A DNA stretch of 64,000 bases from JAWKOK01 sp963848115 (GTDB lineage: Bacteria > Chloroflexota > Anaerolineae > Caldilineales > Caldilineaceae), in assembly GCA_963848115.1 (NCBI GenBank), contig CAWKCP010000016.1, positions 1 to 64,000 of the forward strand, written 5' to 3'. A program made the position numbers and the translations under genes. Shown here piece after piece: positions 17,770 to 27,846 of the stretch. The stretch's first letter is position 1, and the number at the start of each line of letters is the position of its first letter. The notes under the pieces are model-generated. The model worked only from the letters and a program-made list of their open reading frames with translations, did not search any database and was not told the DNA's origin.

Positions 17770-18617
17770 ATGCACAGCTTTGAGGGATTTCTAGATTGTC
17801 CAACCGCCGAATTACGCTTACTTGTACCAGAAACGGTAGTCTATGCTGCCAGTGGTACCAGGCGCAGCGCTGTCCGTGCGGGCATTTCGCTTCGTGGCGA
17901 TGAATACGCTCGATGGGCGCATGCCCGGATGATGAATTCGTGTGAGATCATTTTCGAACACGGGTCGAAGAACATCATCACAATTCTTGCTACGCCTGAC
18001 CAGTTTCGGGAGTCTGGGTCATATGGCGAACGATCTGGTTGATCGGATCAAATGGGGTCTTTCCAGTCCGCAGATGCTTGAAGAGGTCGATAGGCGCGGC
18101 TGGAATCTTCGTTTGATTTCCGAACCCTCAGTTCCTGAGTTGCTTGATCTGAGATTCCGATCTTTGTGGGCGTAATGACAAAGCAAGACCTCATACTCTT
18201 TGGTGCGTAGCCATCAAGAACGTTGAATCCATCTGGTCAATGGTTTTGAGGTCAGCGATTGCTGCGCAAGCGGAGTCTTTGAGTGCTGCGATTGTGGCTG
18301 CGTACGGCGAAGACCTGCCTCCGGCAGAGATCTTTCTGGGCTTTGGGAAACCTGTAGTCGCAAATCCATTGGTCCCACCGCTACTTTTGGGTAACATGCA
18401 CTGCTACTGGTCTCAGAAGCCAGGCTATAGCCTCTTCTGGGAAGACTGGAGATCGATCCTCTTTGATTACCTTTATCTCAGACCCATTGGCGAAATAGAT
18501 CGGCAAGTACGAGCCGAATCATACGTTGATGGCTCGATGGAGTCTAGACCCGAGATGATATTGGGTCTCGGTAAGCGGATTGGCCCCGATCGGTTTCCTG
18601 CCAGCTTGCCGGAATAG
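17770..18617 (+). pseudogene. Tuberculosinol/kolavelool-synthase-like (Rv3378c family) gene, two frameshifts
   Basis: Three consecutive frames together read as one protein of about 282 residues, close to Rv3378c (296). Frame 1 (ATG 17770): FEGFLDCPTAE, GTRRSAVRAG, GDEYARWAHARMM and IIFEHGSKNIITIL match Rv3378c EFLDLP, GTRRWFHLE, DDYQQAALRQSI and LFEHGIETVISPI. Frame 2 resumes at HMANDLVDRIKWGL. Frame 3 gives IVAAYGED, AEIFLGFGKPV, SILFDYLYLRP and MILGLGKRIGPDRFP, matching IIEGYYGEY, ADMFIGFGRF, ILYDHIYLRH and PDRVFGVG. The shifts lie at about 18005–18025 and 18140–18165. The family removes diphosphate from a class II product to give an alcohol or a nucleoside conjugate. The Asp before GTRR (Asp34 in Rv3378c) is Ser here. 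Confidence 0.82.
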
Positions 18618-18763
18618 AACCATGTTGCAGAATTCCTGTCTGCGTATGGGGATGTGACTTGTGGCGGCTGCCTTTTTCGGGGAGATCGTGTGACGTGATG
18701 GTCATAGGCTGCGATTACTAGAATATTCTACCGACCTCACGCAACTTTACAATAAGAGAACTC

Positions 18764-19417
18764 ATGAAATTTCGTGCTGTGATCTTTGACCGTGATGGCG
18801 TATTGACCTATTTCGACAATGCTGCCATAAGCCAAAATTTGGCACCGCTCTTGCCAATCTCTGTTCAGGCGCTTGTTCTGCGATGGAATAGATGGGGGAG
18901 TCGTGTTGGATATCCCACTAGCCTGGAGGAAGAGGCCTGGTCCGTAGGTAGATTTTGGCGAGATCTCTGTGAAGAGTATGATCTGTCTTTGAATGTACAG
19001 GAGAGCTTGTTGGCTGTGGACTATACATCTTTCATGCGCCCGTTTCCCGACGCGCTTCCTGCACTGGAATACGTTCGATCCTTGGGACTGAAGACAGGTG
19101 TGCTCTCGAATTTCTCGCTAGCTAGCCTCGAAGAATCCCTCGTTGCAGTTGGGTTGAATGAAATGGTGGATGTGGCCTGTGCTGCCACGACAATCGGCGC
19201 ATCGAAACCGGATCCTGAAGCTTATTCCGTCGTTGCCGAAAGACTAGGTGTTGACCCGTCGGACTGTTTGTTCTTTGATGACGAAGTGGGGTGTGTTGAC
19301 GGCGCACTCGCTGTGGGAATGCATGCATACCTCATCGATCGGCAGGAAACTGATGATGAGATCGATTCTGTTTCGAATGTTCTACCCGATCTTTCGGCCA
19401 TCCGACGCCTAATCTGA
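18764..19417 (+). CDS. HAD-superfamily hydrolase
   Basis: A 217-residue HAD phosphatase with an α-helical cap. Motif I is F-D9-R-D11-G, motif II GVLSNFS, motif III Lys in GASKPDP and motif IV FFDDE; the order and spacing are those of small-molecule phosphatases. It lies 146 bases downstream of the Rv3378c-like gene on the same strand. In M. tuberculosis the Rv3377c–Rv3378c pair is likewise next to a HAD hydrolase gene (Rv3376), as I recall, so a phosphatase role in prenyl-diphosphate metabolism is a reasonable inference but not shown by the sequence. Confidence 0.88.
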   Translation: MKFRAVIFDRDGVLTYFDNAAISQNLAPLLPISVQALVLRWNRWGSRVGYPTSLEEEAWSVGRFWRDLCEEYDLSLNVQESLLAVDYTSFMRPFPDALPALEYVRSLGLKTGVLSNFSLASLEESLVAVGLNEMVDVACAATTIGASKPDPEAYSVVAERLGVDPSDCLFFDDEVGCVDGALAVGMHAYLIDRQETDDEIDSVSNVLPDLSAIRRLI

Positions 19418-19431
19418 TGCGAAGGCATGGC

Positions 19432-21820
19432 TTAGTCAGTCTGGTTCATTTCGCTTCTGGGTAACACGTCGTCCGTAGTCGGATTCGCCGACTCAATTTC
19501 TCGATGGAACCGTTCTAGGACATCCGAGATTGTCTCGATACCATACGGTTTTGCCACATAGTCGTTCATGCCGGCATGCAAGCACCTTTCTCGATCAAGT
19601 TGTGTTGCCGCCGCAGTAATTGCAACAATGTACGGCCTGTTGACTGATGTAGTGCGAATTGCGCGGATTCTTTGCGTCGCCTCTAGCCCGTCCATTTTCG
19701 GCATCTGTACATCCATGAAGATAACGTCATAGTCATGGCCTTGGGCTGCTTTGACTGCTTCAATACCGTTTTCTACTGAGTCGATTTCGTAACCCAGACG
19801 GTTCAATATTCTTGCTGCTACCATACGATTGATGGTGTTATCCTCAGCCAAGAGAATTCTTGACGGAATATGCAGGGTTAGGTCTTGGTTGACATCGTTC
19901 TCCAGCGGGATTTCTTCGATAGTACCCTGGCCGCCGAGAAGACGCGACAGCGTTGAAAAAAGCAGTTCCGGCCATATTGGCTTCGAGAGCTGTAGGTAGG
20001 GACTGTCAACGTCTTGGCCTATTGTTGAGACGTCCCGGTCAAAATTCGTTAGACCGATGAACGGTATGCCGGGCAGTAGCTTTCGAAGTGCAGATTCAAG
20101 CGATTCTTCATCTGGTTGAGAGTAGGAGTGTACAAACAGAACAACGTCAAATTGACTATCAGCTTGTCGAATTTCTTGCGTGAGTTCTTCCGCTGAACCC
20201 TGTTCGGCTATCATCTTCCATTCCTGCACATAGCGAGTCAGAAGGGATTTGTTCACATTGTCTTCCCCAATGATGAGAACTCTCTGATTAGCCAATATAC
20301 TGGAACTATTCTGATCTGTCTGAGGCGGGTAATCCAAAATGCCAGCAGTGATTGTGAAGTGAATGGTGCTTCCTTCCCTCTGTCGACTTTCTACCCAGAT
20401 CTCTCCTCCCATCATGCTGCAGAGACGATGACAAATTGCTAGCCCAAGCCCCGTGCCCTCATGTGGCCGGGTGTTCGAATTGTCAAGCTGGCTAAATGAG
20501 TGGAATAGAAAGTCTATCTGGTCTTCGGGAATACCGTCACCCGAATCCTTGACCGAGAAGTGAAGTTGAAGCTCATGTGCATTCTGAGACTCGACCTCAA
20601 CGGACACGAGAATCTCTCCACGTTCTGTAAACTTGATTGCGTTTGCAATCAAGTTGGAGAGTATCTGCCTCAGGCGATAGCCATCGCCAAGAATGTTGAT
20701 AGGTGCTTCCGGAGAAATCCAGAAGGCCAGTTCTAACTTCTTCTCCGCGGCACTGAGCGCAAAGAGTCTGATAGAGTCTTCAATGCAAGGGCGCAGAACG
20801 AAAGGCCGATTTTCGAGGGCGAATTGCGTTGATTCAATCTTTGAAAAGTCCAGAATATCATTCAGGATTTTCAGAAGTAGCTCGCTGCTTGTACTAATGG
20901 TCTCGGCATACTCTCGCTGGACATGAGTAAGCTTTGTGCCCAAGAGCAAGCTGGCCATGCCGATAATACCATTCATTGGTGTGCGGATTTCATGACTCAT
21001 ATTGGCCAAAAAACTGCTTTTTGCTCGGGTAGCGGCCTCTGCTTCTTGTTTCGCGAGCCGCAATGTGGCTTCCGTTCGCTCACGCTCCTCAATCTCTTGG
21101 ATGAGTTTTTGGTTCGTGGCCTCTAGTTCTTTCGTGCGTTCTTCGACTCGAATCTCCAGGTCGTTTCTTGCTACTCGAAGTTTCAACTGGCTGGACTGTA
21201 ATTCTGAGTTGATCCTGGAAAGCGCGTCAGCAGAAAGAGCGCGCCATATCTGCGCTCTTATCAACGTCGGAGAGAATTGCGAAGAATAGAACCGTATTCA
21301 GCGAAAGACCCATCAGTACCATGATCAAGTCGTCAGCTTTGGTCTGAGTTCCTAGATATGAATTGAGTATGCCGTTGGCCTCAAACAAGTAGAGTACTAC
21401 TGTTGAGATGATGGCAAGCGAAAAAAGCGCCAGCATGCTCCGTCTCCCTACTAGGAGGCCGGCAAGCGGTACGATCACGTAAAAGCCAAACATAGTCGGT
21501 GCACGAATTGTCTCAAATATGAGGATGCTTGGCACAAGTGACGCTAGATAAACGAGGGTGAGCAGTGTGTAAGCGACCAGACGAGTTCTGCCTGCTCGCA
21601 GGATTACCAGCAAGCAGACGCTTGCTGCCAGTGCCAGAGTATCGATAATCAGCAACTCACGTTGACCTACTGCAGGAACCTGCAGCAGCGTTAACAACAC
21701 CAGAGACGCTGAGACGACGATGAGCAGAACTGTGAAGGCGAATACCCGCCTACGATTACGATCCTCGGAAGAGCTCTGTTTATTTGATATCTGCACGGAG
21801 TTATGTGATTTTCTAGACAT
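19432..21820 (-). pseudogene. Membrane hybrid histidine kinase with two receiver domains (frameshifted)
   Basis: The first frame (ATG 21820) gives six hydrophobic segments, an integral-membrane sensor module of unknown signal, and ends in DVDKSADMARS. The second frame (stop at 19432) continues LSADALSRINSEL, a coiled coil, HisKA with H in ANMSHEIRTPMNG, HATPase (GTGLGLAICHRLC), a degenerate receiver (QRVLIIGEDNVNKS) and a complete C-terminal receiver (LLAEDNTINR, phosphoacceptor Asp in VIFMDVQMPKMDG). The frames join by a single-base change at about 21235–21242. No Hpt domain is present, so a separate phosphotransfer partner is expected. Confidence 0.87.
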
Positions 21821-22189
21821 ACGTATCGTGGCAAAAGTAGTGGGAGAAGAAGAGTGCTATAAGCTGCCTACGCTTTGACGTGATGAACTCATGTAGGGCA
21901 CGATTTTATTTTCGCCCGGAGCGACCCTGGCAGGCATCGGTGACGATAGACGGAGTCTATACAGTGGATCGGCTTTACAGCTTTGGACGCCGCTCTTCGA
22001 CCTTGTTTGTGAAACGCGCCGATCAAATTCCAACACACTGGATTTCGTCCTTCAGCCCGGACCTATTATAGCACATTGAGGCGCGGCTATTTGCCTCTTA
22101 CTTTGGCACATTGCCGCGTGAAACCCGCGATAGTATTCGAATGGCTGAGTAAGCCTGGCGATCGTGGCCGGCTCGTTGTCTGTGCGTGA
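21821..22189. other. Intergenic, no gene seen
   Basis: 369 bases between the 5' end of the hybrid kinase and the 3' end of the SulP gene (both minus). No frame with protein character and no clear hairpin or repeat; the kinase's promoter should be here. Confidence 0.45.
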
Positions 22190-24025
22190 TTATGAGGCCG
22201 AATAGACCTTCCGCGCCATCATTGCAGCCTCCGCCGTATTCACGCCCCCATTGGGCTCAACATAGCCCAGGTTGATCATCGCGTCCTGGGTGTTGAAGTG
22301 AATGTGATCCTCGCCAATCAGATCCACGAACCCGATGGATCGCAGACGGTCGAGGACCGGTCCCTTGATGGAGGCCAGATGCAGGTCCACGCCGGCGCTT
22401 AGCAACTCCTCGCGCAGGGACTCCAATGTTTCAAGTGCACTGGAATCGATGAAGTTGATGGCCGATCCAATCAGCAGAAAATGCTCCACCTCAGGCTGAT
22501 CGGCGACCAGCCCCAATACCACATCCTCCAGATATTTGGTGTTGGCAAAGAAGAGACTCTCATCGACGCGAATGGCGATCACTTGCGGCCAGGTCTCGAC
22601 ATCGTAGCGCAGCACATTGCGATAGACCTCGGTGTTGGGTATGCGACCCACGACAGCCGAATGGGGCTTGCTGCTGCGCCAGATGAAGATGCCTAGTGAC
22701 ACAGCGGCTCCGATCAGAATCCCTCGTTCGATACCGGCCACCAGTACAGCCAAGAATGTGATGATCAACGCCGCTGCGTCACCCTTGTTGTAGCGCCAGA
22801 TGTGCTTGATGGCCTTGACGTCGATCAGGTTGGCTACAGCAACCAGGATGATGGCCCCCAGCACCGCATTGGGCAATGAGTGGAAGAGTGGCGTCAGGAA
22901 GACGACTGTGAGCAAAATCAGACCGCCGGTGATGATGGAGGCCAGACCCGTATTGGCGCCGGCGCTGAAATTGACGACCGACCGGCTGAACCCGCCCGTT
23001 ACCGGATAACCGCCGGTAAAGGTCGCCCCCAGGTTGGAGGCGCCCAGCGCGATCAACTCCTGGTCGGCGTCGATCTTCTGTCGCCGTTTTGAGGCCAGCG
23101 ACTTGGCCACCGAAACGCTCTCCATGTAGCCGACAAAACTGATGGTGAGCGCGGTCGGCAAGAGCAGTGTCCATAGATTTGGGTCGAACTGGGGTAACGT
23201 GAGCGGCGGCAGTCCGGCGGGAACATCGCCGACAATCTTGACGCCGGCCGTCTGGTCGAGGTTAAACAATTGAACGAGCAGCGTGAAGACCACGACAATG
23301 ATCAGCGGAGCACTCTTGGAAAGGGGGACGACCAGATTCTGAGGTAAGCCTGCACGCGAGAAGAGTGCCGACGCACGGTATTTGAAGAAGAGCAGGATCA
23401 GGATGCTTGAGACGCCGATTGCCAACGTGACCAGGTTGGTTTCAGCAAGATGGTTGATGGTGTAGGCGATCTGCTGATAGAAGTGCTCGAAACGGGGTAC
23501 GCTGAATCCTAATACGTGCTTGACCTGGCTGAAGCCGATAATGATAGCGGCCGCAGCCGTAAAGCCGACAAGGACAGGATGGCTCAAGAAATTGACCAGA
23601 AAGCCGACACGAAAGATCCCCATCCCGATCTGTATGATGCCGACCAAAAAGGCCAGTGTGATGGCCAGCGACACGTAGAGCGTCACGTCGCCACCTGCAA
23701 GTGGTGTGACACCGGAAGCGACCAGTAGCGAGACGATTGCCACCGGACCGACAGCGAGGACGCGGCTGCTGCCCAACAGGCCATAGACGAAGAGCGGCAA
23801 GATGCTGGCATAGAGACCTACCTGGGGCGGCAGGCCGGCCAGCAGCGCGTAGGCCATGCCCTGTGGAACCAGCATGATGGCAACGATGACGCCCGCCATC
23901 ATGTCGCCGGTCAAGTCCGAGCGCCGGTAGTGCAGTAGCCAGTCGAGAAAAGGCAAGTATCGCTTCAGACCCGTGTTGTTCTGTCGGATTGTTGCCGAGC
24001 TCTTGGGCGGATTTGCTACAGCCAT
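22190..24025 (-). CDS. SulP/SLC26-family anion transporter with STAS domain
   Basis: A 611-residue transporter: about 12–14 hydrophobic segments (residues 40–440), the SulP signature in MMAGVIVAIMLVPQGMAYAL and GLPPQVGLYASI, and a cytoplasmic C-terminal STAS domain (about 470–590) with VEHFLLIGSAINFIDSSALETL. The family carries sulfate, bicarbonate or other anions. The next upstream locus is a persulfide dioxygenase/rhodanese gene, which favours a sulfur-oxyanion role, by inference. The initiator ATG at 24025 gives MAVANPPK. Confidence 0.92.
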   Translation of the reverse strand: MAVANPPKSSATIRQNNTGLKRYLPFLDWLLHYRRSDLTGDMMAGVIVAIMLVPQGMAYALLAGLPPQVGLYASILPLFVYGLLGSSRVLAVGPVAIVSLLVASGVTPLAGGDVTLYVSLAITLAFLVGIIQIGMGIFRVGFLVNFLSHPVLVGFTAAAAIIIGFSQVKHVLGFSVPRFEHFYQQIAYTINHLAETNLVTLAIGVSSILILLFFKYRASALFSRAGLPQNLVVPLSKSAPLIIVVVFTLLVQLFNLDQTAGVKIVGDVPAGLPPLTLPQFDPNLWTLLLPTALTISFVGYMESVSVAKSLASKRRQKIDADQELIALGASNLGATFTGGYPVTGGFSRSVVNFSAGANTGLASIITGGLILLTVVFLTPLFHSLPNAVLGAIILVAVANLIDVKAIKHIWRYNKGDAAALIITFLAVLVAGIERGILIGAAVSLGIFIWRSSKPHSAVVGRIPNTEVYRNVLRYDVETWPQVIAIRVDESLFFANTKYLEDVVLGLVADQPEVEHFLLIGSAINFIDSSALETLESLREELLSAGVDLHLASIKGPVLDRLRSIGFVDLIGEDHIHFNTQDAMINLGYVEPNGGVNTAEAAMMARKVYSAS

Positions 24026-24109
24026 GCGAGACTCCGATCAAAGAGGGCATAGGGTAGATGAACCCTATGCCCCAGATTGCTGAATGTCAATTGCCAAGTA
24101 AAAACCCTT

Positions 24110-24226
24110 TTTGCCACAGATTCACACAGATAAGGGCCTGATGTTCACTGATGTTGCACGGATGTCCAGAGTAATCCCAATACTATCTGTGTCCGATCCT
24201 GTTCCCGTCTGTGCAAATCTGTGACA
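24110..24226. repeat. CACAGAT-type palindromic repeat (copy B)
   Basis: The left arm TTTTTGCCACAGATTCACAC (24108–24127) is inverted in the right half GTCTGTGCAAATCTGTGACAAA (24209–24230), with further inner pairing around ATCTGTGTCCG. It lies between the SulP start and the stop (24249) of the MBL–rhodanese gene, about 20 bases from the stop. Confidence 0.75.
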
Positions 24227-24248
24227 AATTCGCATCCTTGCACCGAAT

Positions 24249-25662
24249 CTATTGTTCTAGGGGCAAGCCCGCGTTTTTCCAGGCGGTCATGCCGCCCACC
24301 ATGTTAATGACCTCATTGGCGCCCTGGGATTTGAGGATGCTGGCTCCGATGGCGGCCCGTGCACTAGATTGGCACTGGACCACAATGGGCTTGCCGTTGA
24401 TCAATTCACCGGCCCGATCCTTGAGGAAACCGAGCATGTAGTGCTTGGCCCCATGGATATGGCCCTCATCCCATTCGCCTTGTCCACGCACGTCGATCAG
24501 ATCGACGCTGCCTGCCTCGATCTTTGGCGCAATCTCGGCGGGGTGAGCCAGCTCGTAGGATTCCAACGCCAAACCGTGCTGTTCGAGCATGGCGATGGCC
24601 GATGTCTCGAAATAGCCGGCAATGTCGTCCAGATCCAATGTAGATCAGGGAGTCGACGGCGTCTGCCAAATTCTCGGGATCGACGATCAGATAGAATGGG
24701 GTCTCGTAGTCCAGCAACCAACCGGCCCAACTCGCCAGCATCTCCTGCGGAATGTTGATGGTGCCCGGCACATAGCCTGCCGCATACTGCTCGGCGCTAC
24801 GTGTGTCAACGATCACGGCCTTTTTCTCCGTCAGGCCTCCCATGCGTGAGCAGGGGAGAAGAGCAGGATGGGGTCCGCCGTTCAGAACCCGCGGACCAAC
24901 CTTGTTTACTTTCTTCATCTCGGCGAAATACTTGGGCGCTTCCGGCTGTCCGGCAAGCAGCGCTTCGACGAACGCTTCTTCTTCATCGATCTGGAATGCC
25001 CAGCCGAATAGCTTCTCGTAGCCGACCGTGGTCGAGGGCACTGCCCCCAAAGCCTTGCCGCAGGCGCTGCCCGCGCCATGGGCCGGCCAAACCTGCAAGT
25101 ACTCAGGCAGCGTTGCGAAACGTTGCAGAGAATGGAACATCTGTCGGGCGCCGACATCGGCGGTGCCGACCATGCCGGCGGCTTCTTCCAGAAGATCCGG
25201 CCGCCCAACATCCCCCACGAAAACGAAGTCGCCTGTGAAAATGCCAACAGGTTCCTGGGTCTTGGCCGTGTCGGTCAGTAGGAATGAGATATGTTCAGGC
25301 GTGTGGCCAGGGGTGTGCATGACTGTCAGCTTGACATTGCCGGCCCAGAACTCGTCTCCATCCTTGAGCAGCTTGTGGTCATAGCCGTCTAGAAACTGGT
25401 ACTTCCAGTTTTCGTCGCCTTCGTCAGAGACATAGAGGCGAGCGCCAGTGCGTTCGGCAATCTCGCGCGAACCGGAGACGAAATCGGCGTGGATGTGCGT
25501 TTCCGTGGCGCCGACGATCTGCATATTGTTGGCTTCGGCGACCTGAAGATACATTTCGACGTCGCGATTGGGGTCAATGACGATGGCTTCGCCGGTCGCC
25601 TGGCAACCGACGAGATAGGAAGCGTGGGCCAGTTTGTCGTCGTAGAAGTAGCGCAGTAGCAT
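24249..25662 (-). pseudogene. MBL-fold persulfide dioxygenase–rhodanese fusion (frameshifted)
   Basis: From ATG 25662 an ETHE1-type metallo-β-lactamase domain (1–240) shows the metal motif TH56-I-H58-A-D60 and HTPGHTPEHISF. It is followed by a degenerate rhodanese domain (VIVDTRSAEQYAAGYVPGT) and, after a frame change at about 24636–24645, a second rhodanese domain with the active-site Cys in VVQCQSSARAAIG, ending at 24249. Such fusions oxidise persulfide (glutathione persulfide type) and transfer sulfane sulfur to thiosulfate. The nearby SulP transporter suggests a sulfide/sulfane detoxification unit. Both frames are well conserved, so an indel error is likely. Confidence 0.85.
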
Positions 25663-25854
25663 TTTGATCCTCCAGAGTTGTGCTTGCAGCCGGCTTGGTA
25701 TCAGCCCTTTCCGGCCCGATACCTACTTCCAGAACGGGCCGGAAACAGCATGTTATCATCGATTTAGTCTATGGGAAACACTCTACAGACTGCACTTAAG
25801 CAGCGTTTCAGGTCTATATGAGAGTTTTGTAAGGAGTTGGGAACAGCCGAGGGA

Positions 25855-26598
25855 TCAGTGAAATGCATGCATGGCGTCGAAGTTGGCAAGCGCGTTGATC
25901 TCCTCAGCGTCGCTGATGATCTGCTCTACGCTGCCGTCGACCATCTGGATGACGCGGTCAACATACTTACACATACGTAGGTCATGGGTGACCATGATGC
26001 CGGCCCGGTTCTGCTCATGGATGAGTTCAGCGAAGGTCTCAACAACCTGGTTGGCCCGTTCGGTGTCCAGGCTGGCTGTCGGCTCGTCTGCCAGAACCAC
26101 GCTCGGCTCGTGGATAAGGGCGCGTGCAATGGCCACGCGTTGCTGTTGGCCGCCCGAAAGCTGATCCGGGTAGTAGGTCAATCGTTCGCCCAACCCCAGT
26201 CGAATCAGCAACTCGCGGGCGCGCTGCCGATTCTTCTTCGTGAATACGCCGTTGAGCCGCAGCATTACCTCCACGTTTTCCAGGGCGTTCAGATACGGAA
26301 CCAGATTGTTGGACTGGAAGGCGAAGCCGATCTCTTGCCCTCGAAAACGAGTTCGTTTCGCGTCGCTCATGGCCCCCAGATCTTGACCGGCAATCGACAC
26401 ATCGCCTTCTGTCGGCGTCAATAGGCCGGCAATCATCGCCAACATCGTTGTTTTGCCCGATCCGCTGGGACCGACCAGGGCCACGAACTCGCCTTCTTGG
26501 ATGGCGAACGATACGTGCTCAACAGCGTGGACTGCATATTCACCCTCGCCGTAGACTTTCGTAACCTCATTGGCCTGCAGTGCGATGTTGCTACTCAA
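25855..26598 (-). CDS. ABC transporter ATP-binding protein (MacB/DevA/LolD type)
   Basis: A 247-residue ATPase with Walker A GPSGSGKTT, Q loop, signature LSGGQQQRVAIARAL, Walker B VVLADEPTASLD and switch His in MVTHD. The family drives mechanotransmission-type ABC systems with an FtsX-like permease. It is the last gene of a minus-strand operon: TetR regulator, membrane-fusion protein, permease, ATPase. The 38-base gap to the permease supports co-transcription. Confidence 0.94.
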   Translation of the reverse strand: MSSNIALQANEVTKVYGEGEYAVHAVEHVSFAIQEGEFVALVGPSGSGKTTMLAMIAGLLTPTEGDVSIAGQDLGAMSDAKRTRFRGQEIGFAFQSNNLVPYLNALENVEVMLRLNGVFTKKNRQRARELLIRLGLGERLTYYPDQLSGGQQQRVAIARALIHEPSVVLADEPTASLDTERANQVVETFAELIHEQNRAGIMVTHDLRMCKYVDRVIQMVDGSVEQIISDAEEINALANFDAMHAFH

Positions 26599-26636
26599 CT
26601 TCTGCTCCGTCTTAGTGATATTGGCGTAAGGCTATT

Positions 26637-27788
26637 CTACTGAGCCAGTCCAAGGGCAGTCAGCGGCTCAACTTTGGTTAACAGATAGACCGATACAAGG
26701 CCGCCCAGCGGACCGATGAGCAGCAGCGATACCACGGCCGTTGCCACGGCTTCACCGGTGAAGACGATGGGGACCTCCACGGGAAAGGTGAGCGACAGCA
26801 ACAACGATCCCATCGTACCCAGGAAAACGCCAAAGGCATTGATGGCCACAATCTGGGTCGCGGCAGAAAACGCAATCGTTTTGGTCGATGCGCCGATGGC
26901 TTTTAACATACCGATCTGCGCGACCTTTTGCAGCGTCTGAATCTGGAAGAAACCACCGATCACCAGGATGCCGATGAAAAGCGTGAAGTAGCGTTGCGTG
27001 TCCAGCGTGCTCTGTTGTTCGGCATAGCCGGGCGTGGCCTTGTAAGCCGTCTCCCGATCAACGACCTCTACGTTTGCGACTTCAGATTCGATGCGTTGGG
27101 CGACCGACTCCAAATCGTCCGGGTCTGTCAGCTTAACACCGACAATATTGGAGATCAGTTCACCGCGGTCGGGCGCTGTTGATCCCTTTGGACGAACTTT
27201 TTCCCAAGTTAAATAGGGCAGGAATACTGAGGGTTGGATGAAGTACTGTCGGCCATCGCTCACACCGACGATTTCAACATCGTAGAACTCTTCTTCAGTC
27301 CCTTGAACGGATTTGAGCGTCAGGGTGTCGCCAACGCCCAGTCCGGTGCGCAGTGCAACGTTGAGATCGATAACAGCCTCGTTGCTGCGTGTGCGTTCAA
27401 GCCCGCGCCCCTCGTAGGCCGGCGGTTCGCCCGGTTTGCCGGGTTCCACCCCCAGAAGCGACACATCGAGTGTTTCGCCGTCCGGCAGTATGATGGTCGA
27501 TGATGATGTCCCGATCTGTCCGACATCGGCGATGCCTTCAACGCGGCGTATCTCGTTGAGGCGCGATCTTCCGATGCGGCTGGCTGCCACCGAGAGTTCA
27601 ACACCGTCCTGATAGACGATTAGCTCGCCGTTGAGCTTTTCTAAATATTCTCGGTTCCCTGCACCCAACCCTTCCGTCAACGCAGCGATGAAGATTACTA
27701 ACGTTGTGATGAGTGCGACAATCATGGCGATCAACAAGTACCGACCGCGGCTATGCCAGATCTCTTTGAAAGCCAGGTGAAATGCCAT
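26637..27788 (-). CDS. FtsX-like ABC transporter permease (DevC/MacB type)
   Basis: A 383-residue permease: one N-terminal TM (about 15–38), a large extracytoplasmic domain (about 40–260), then three TMs (about 268–290, 315–345, 350–375) in the FtsX arrangement. The sequence AFKEIWHSRGRYLLIAMIVAL at the start and QIGMLKAIGASTKTI between the last helices are typical. It acts with the neighbouring ATPase and HlyD-like adaptor, probably exporting a lipid, peptide or glycolipid. Confidence 0.9.
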   Translation of the reverse strand: MAFHLAFKEIWHSRGRYLLIAMIVALITTLVIFIAALTEGLGAGNREYLEKLNGELIVYQDGVELSVAASRIGRSRLNEIRRVEGIADVGQIGTSSSTIILPDGETLDVSLLGVEPGKPGEPPAYEGRGLERTRSNEAVIDLNVALRTGLGVGDTLTLKSVQGTEEEFYDVEIVGVSDGRQYFIQPSVFLPYLTWEKVRPKGSTAPDRGELISNIVGVKLTDPDDLESVAQRIESEVANVEVVDRETAYKATPGYAEQQSTLDTQRYFTLFIGILVIGGFFQIQTLQKVAQIGMLKAIGASTKTIAFSAATQIVAINAFGVFLGTMGSLLLSLTFPVEVPIVFTGEAVATAVVSLLLIGPLGGLVSVYLLTKVEPLTALGLAQ

Positions 27789-27846
27789 GGACGTCTATCT
27801 TGTCCCTTTCAAGCGTTCTTGTCTTTACACGTGATAGACAATGTTT

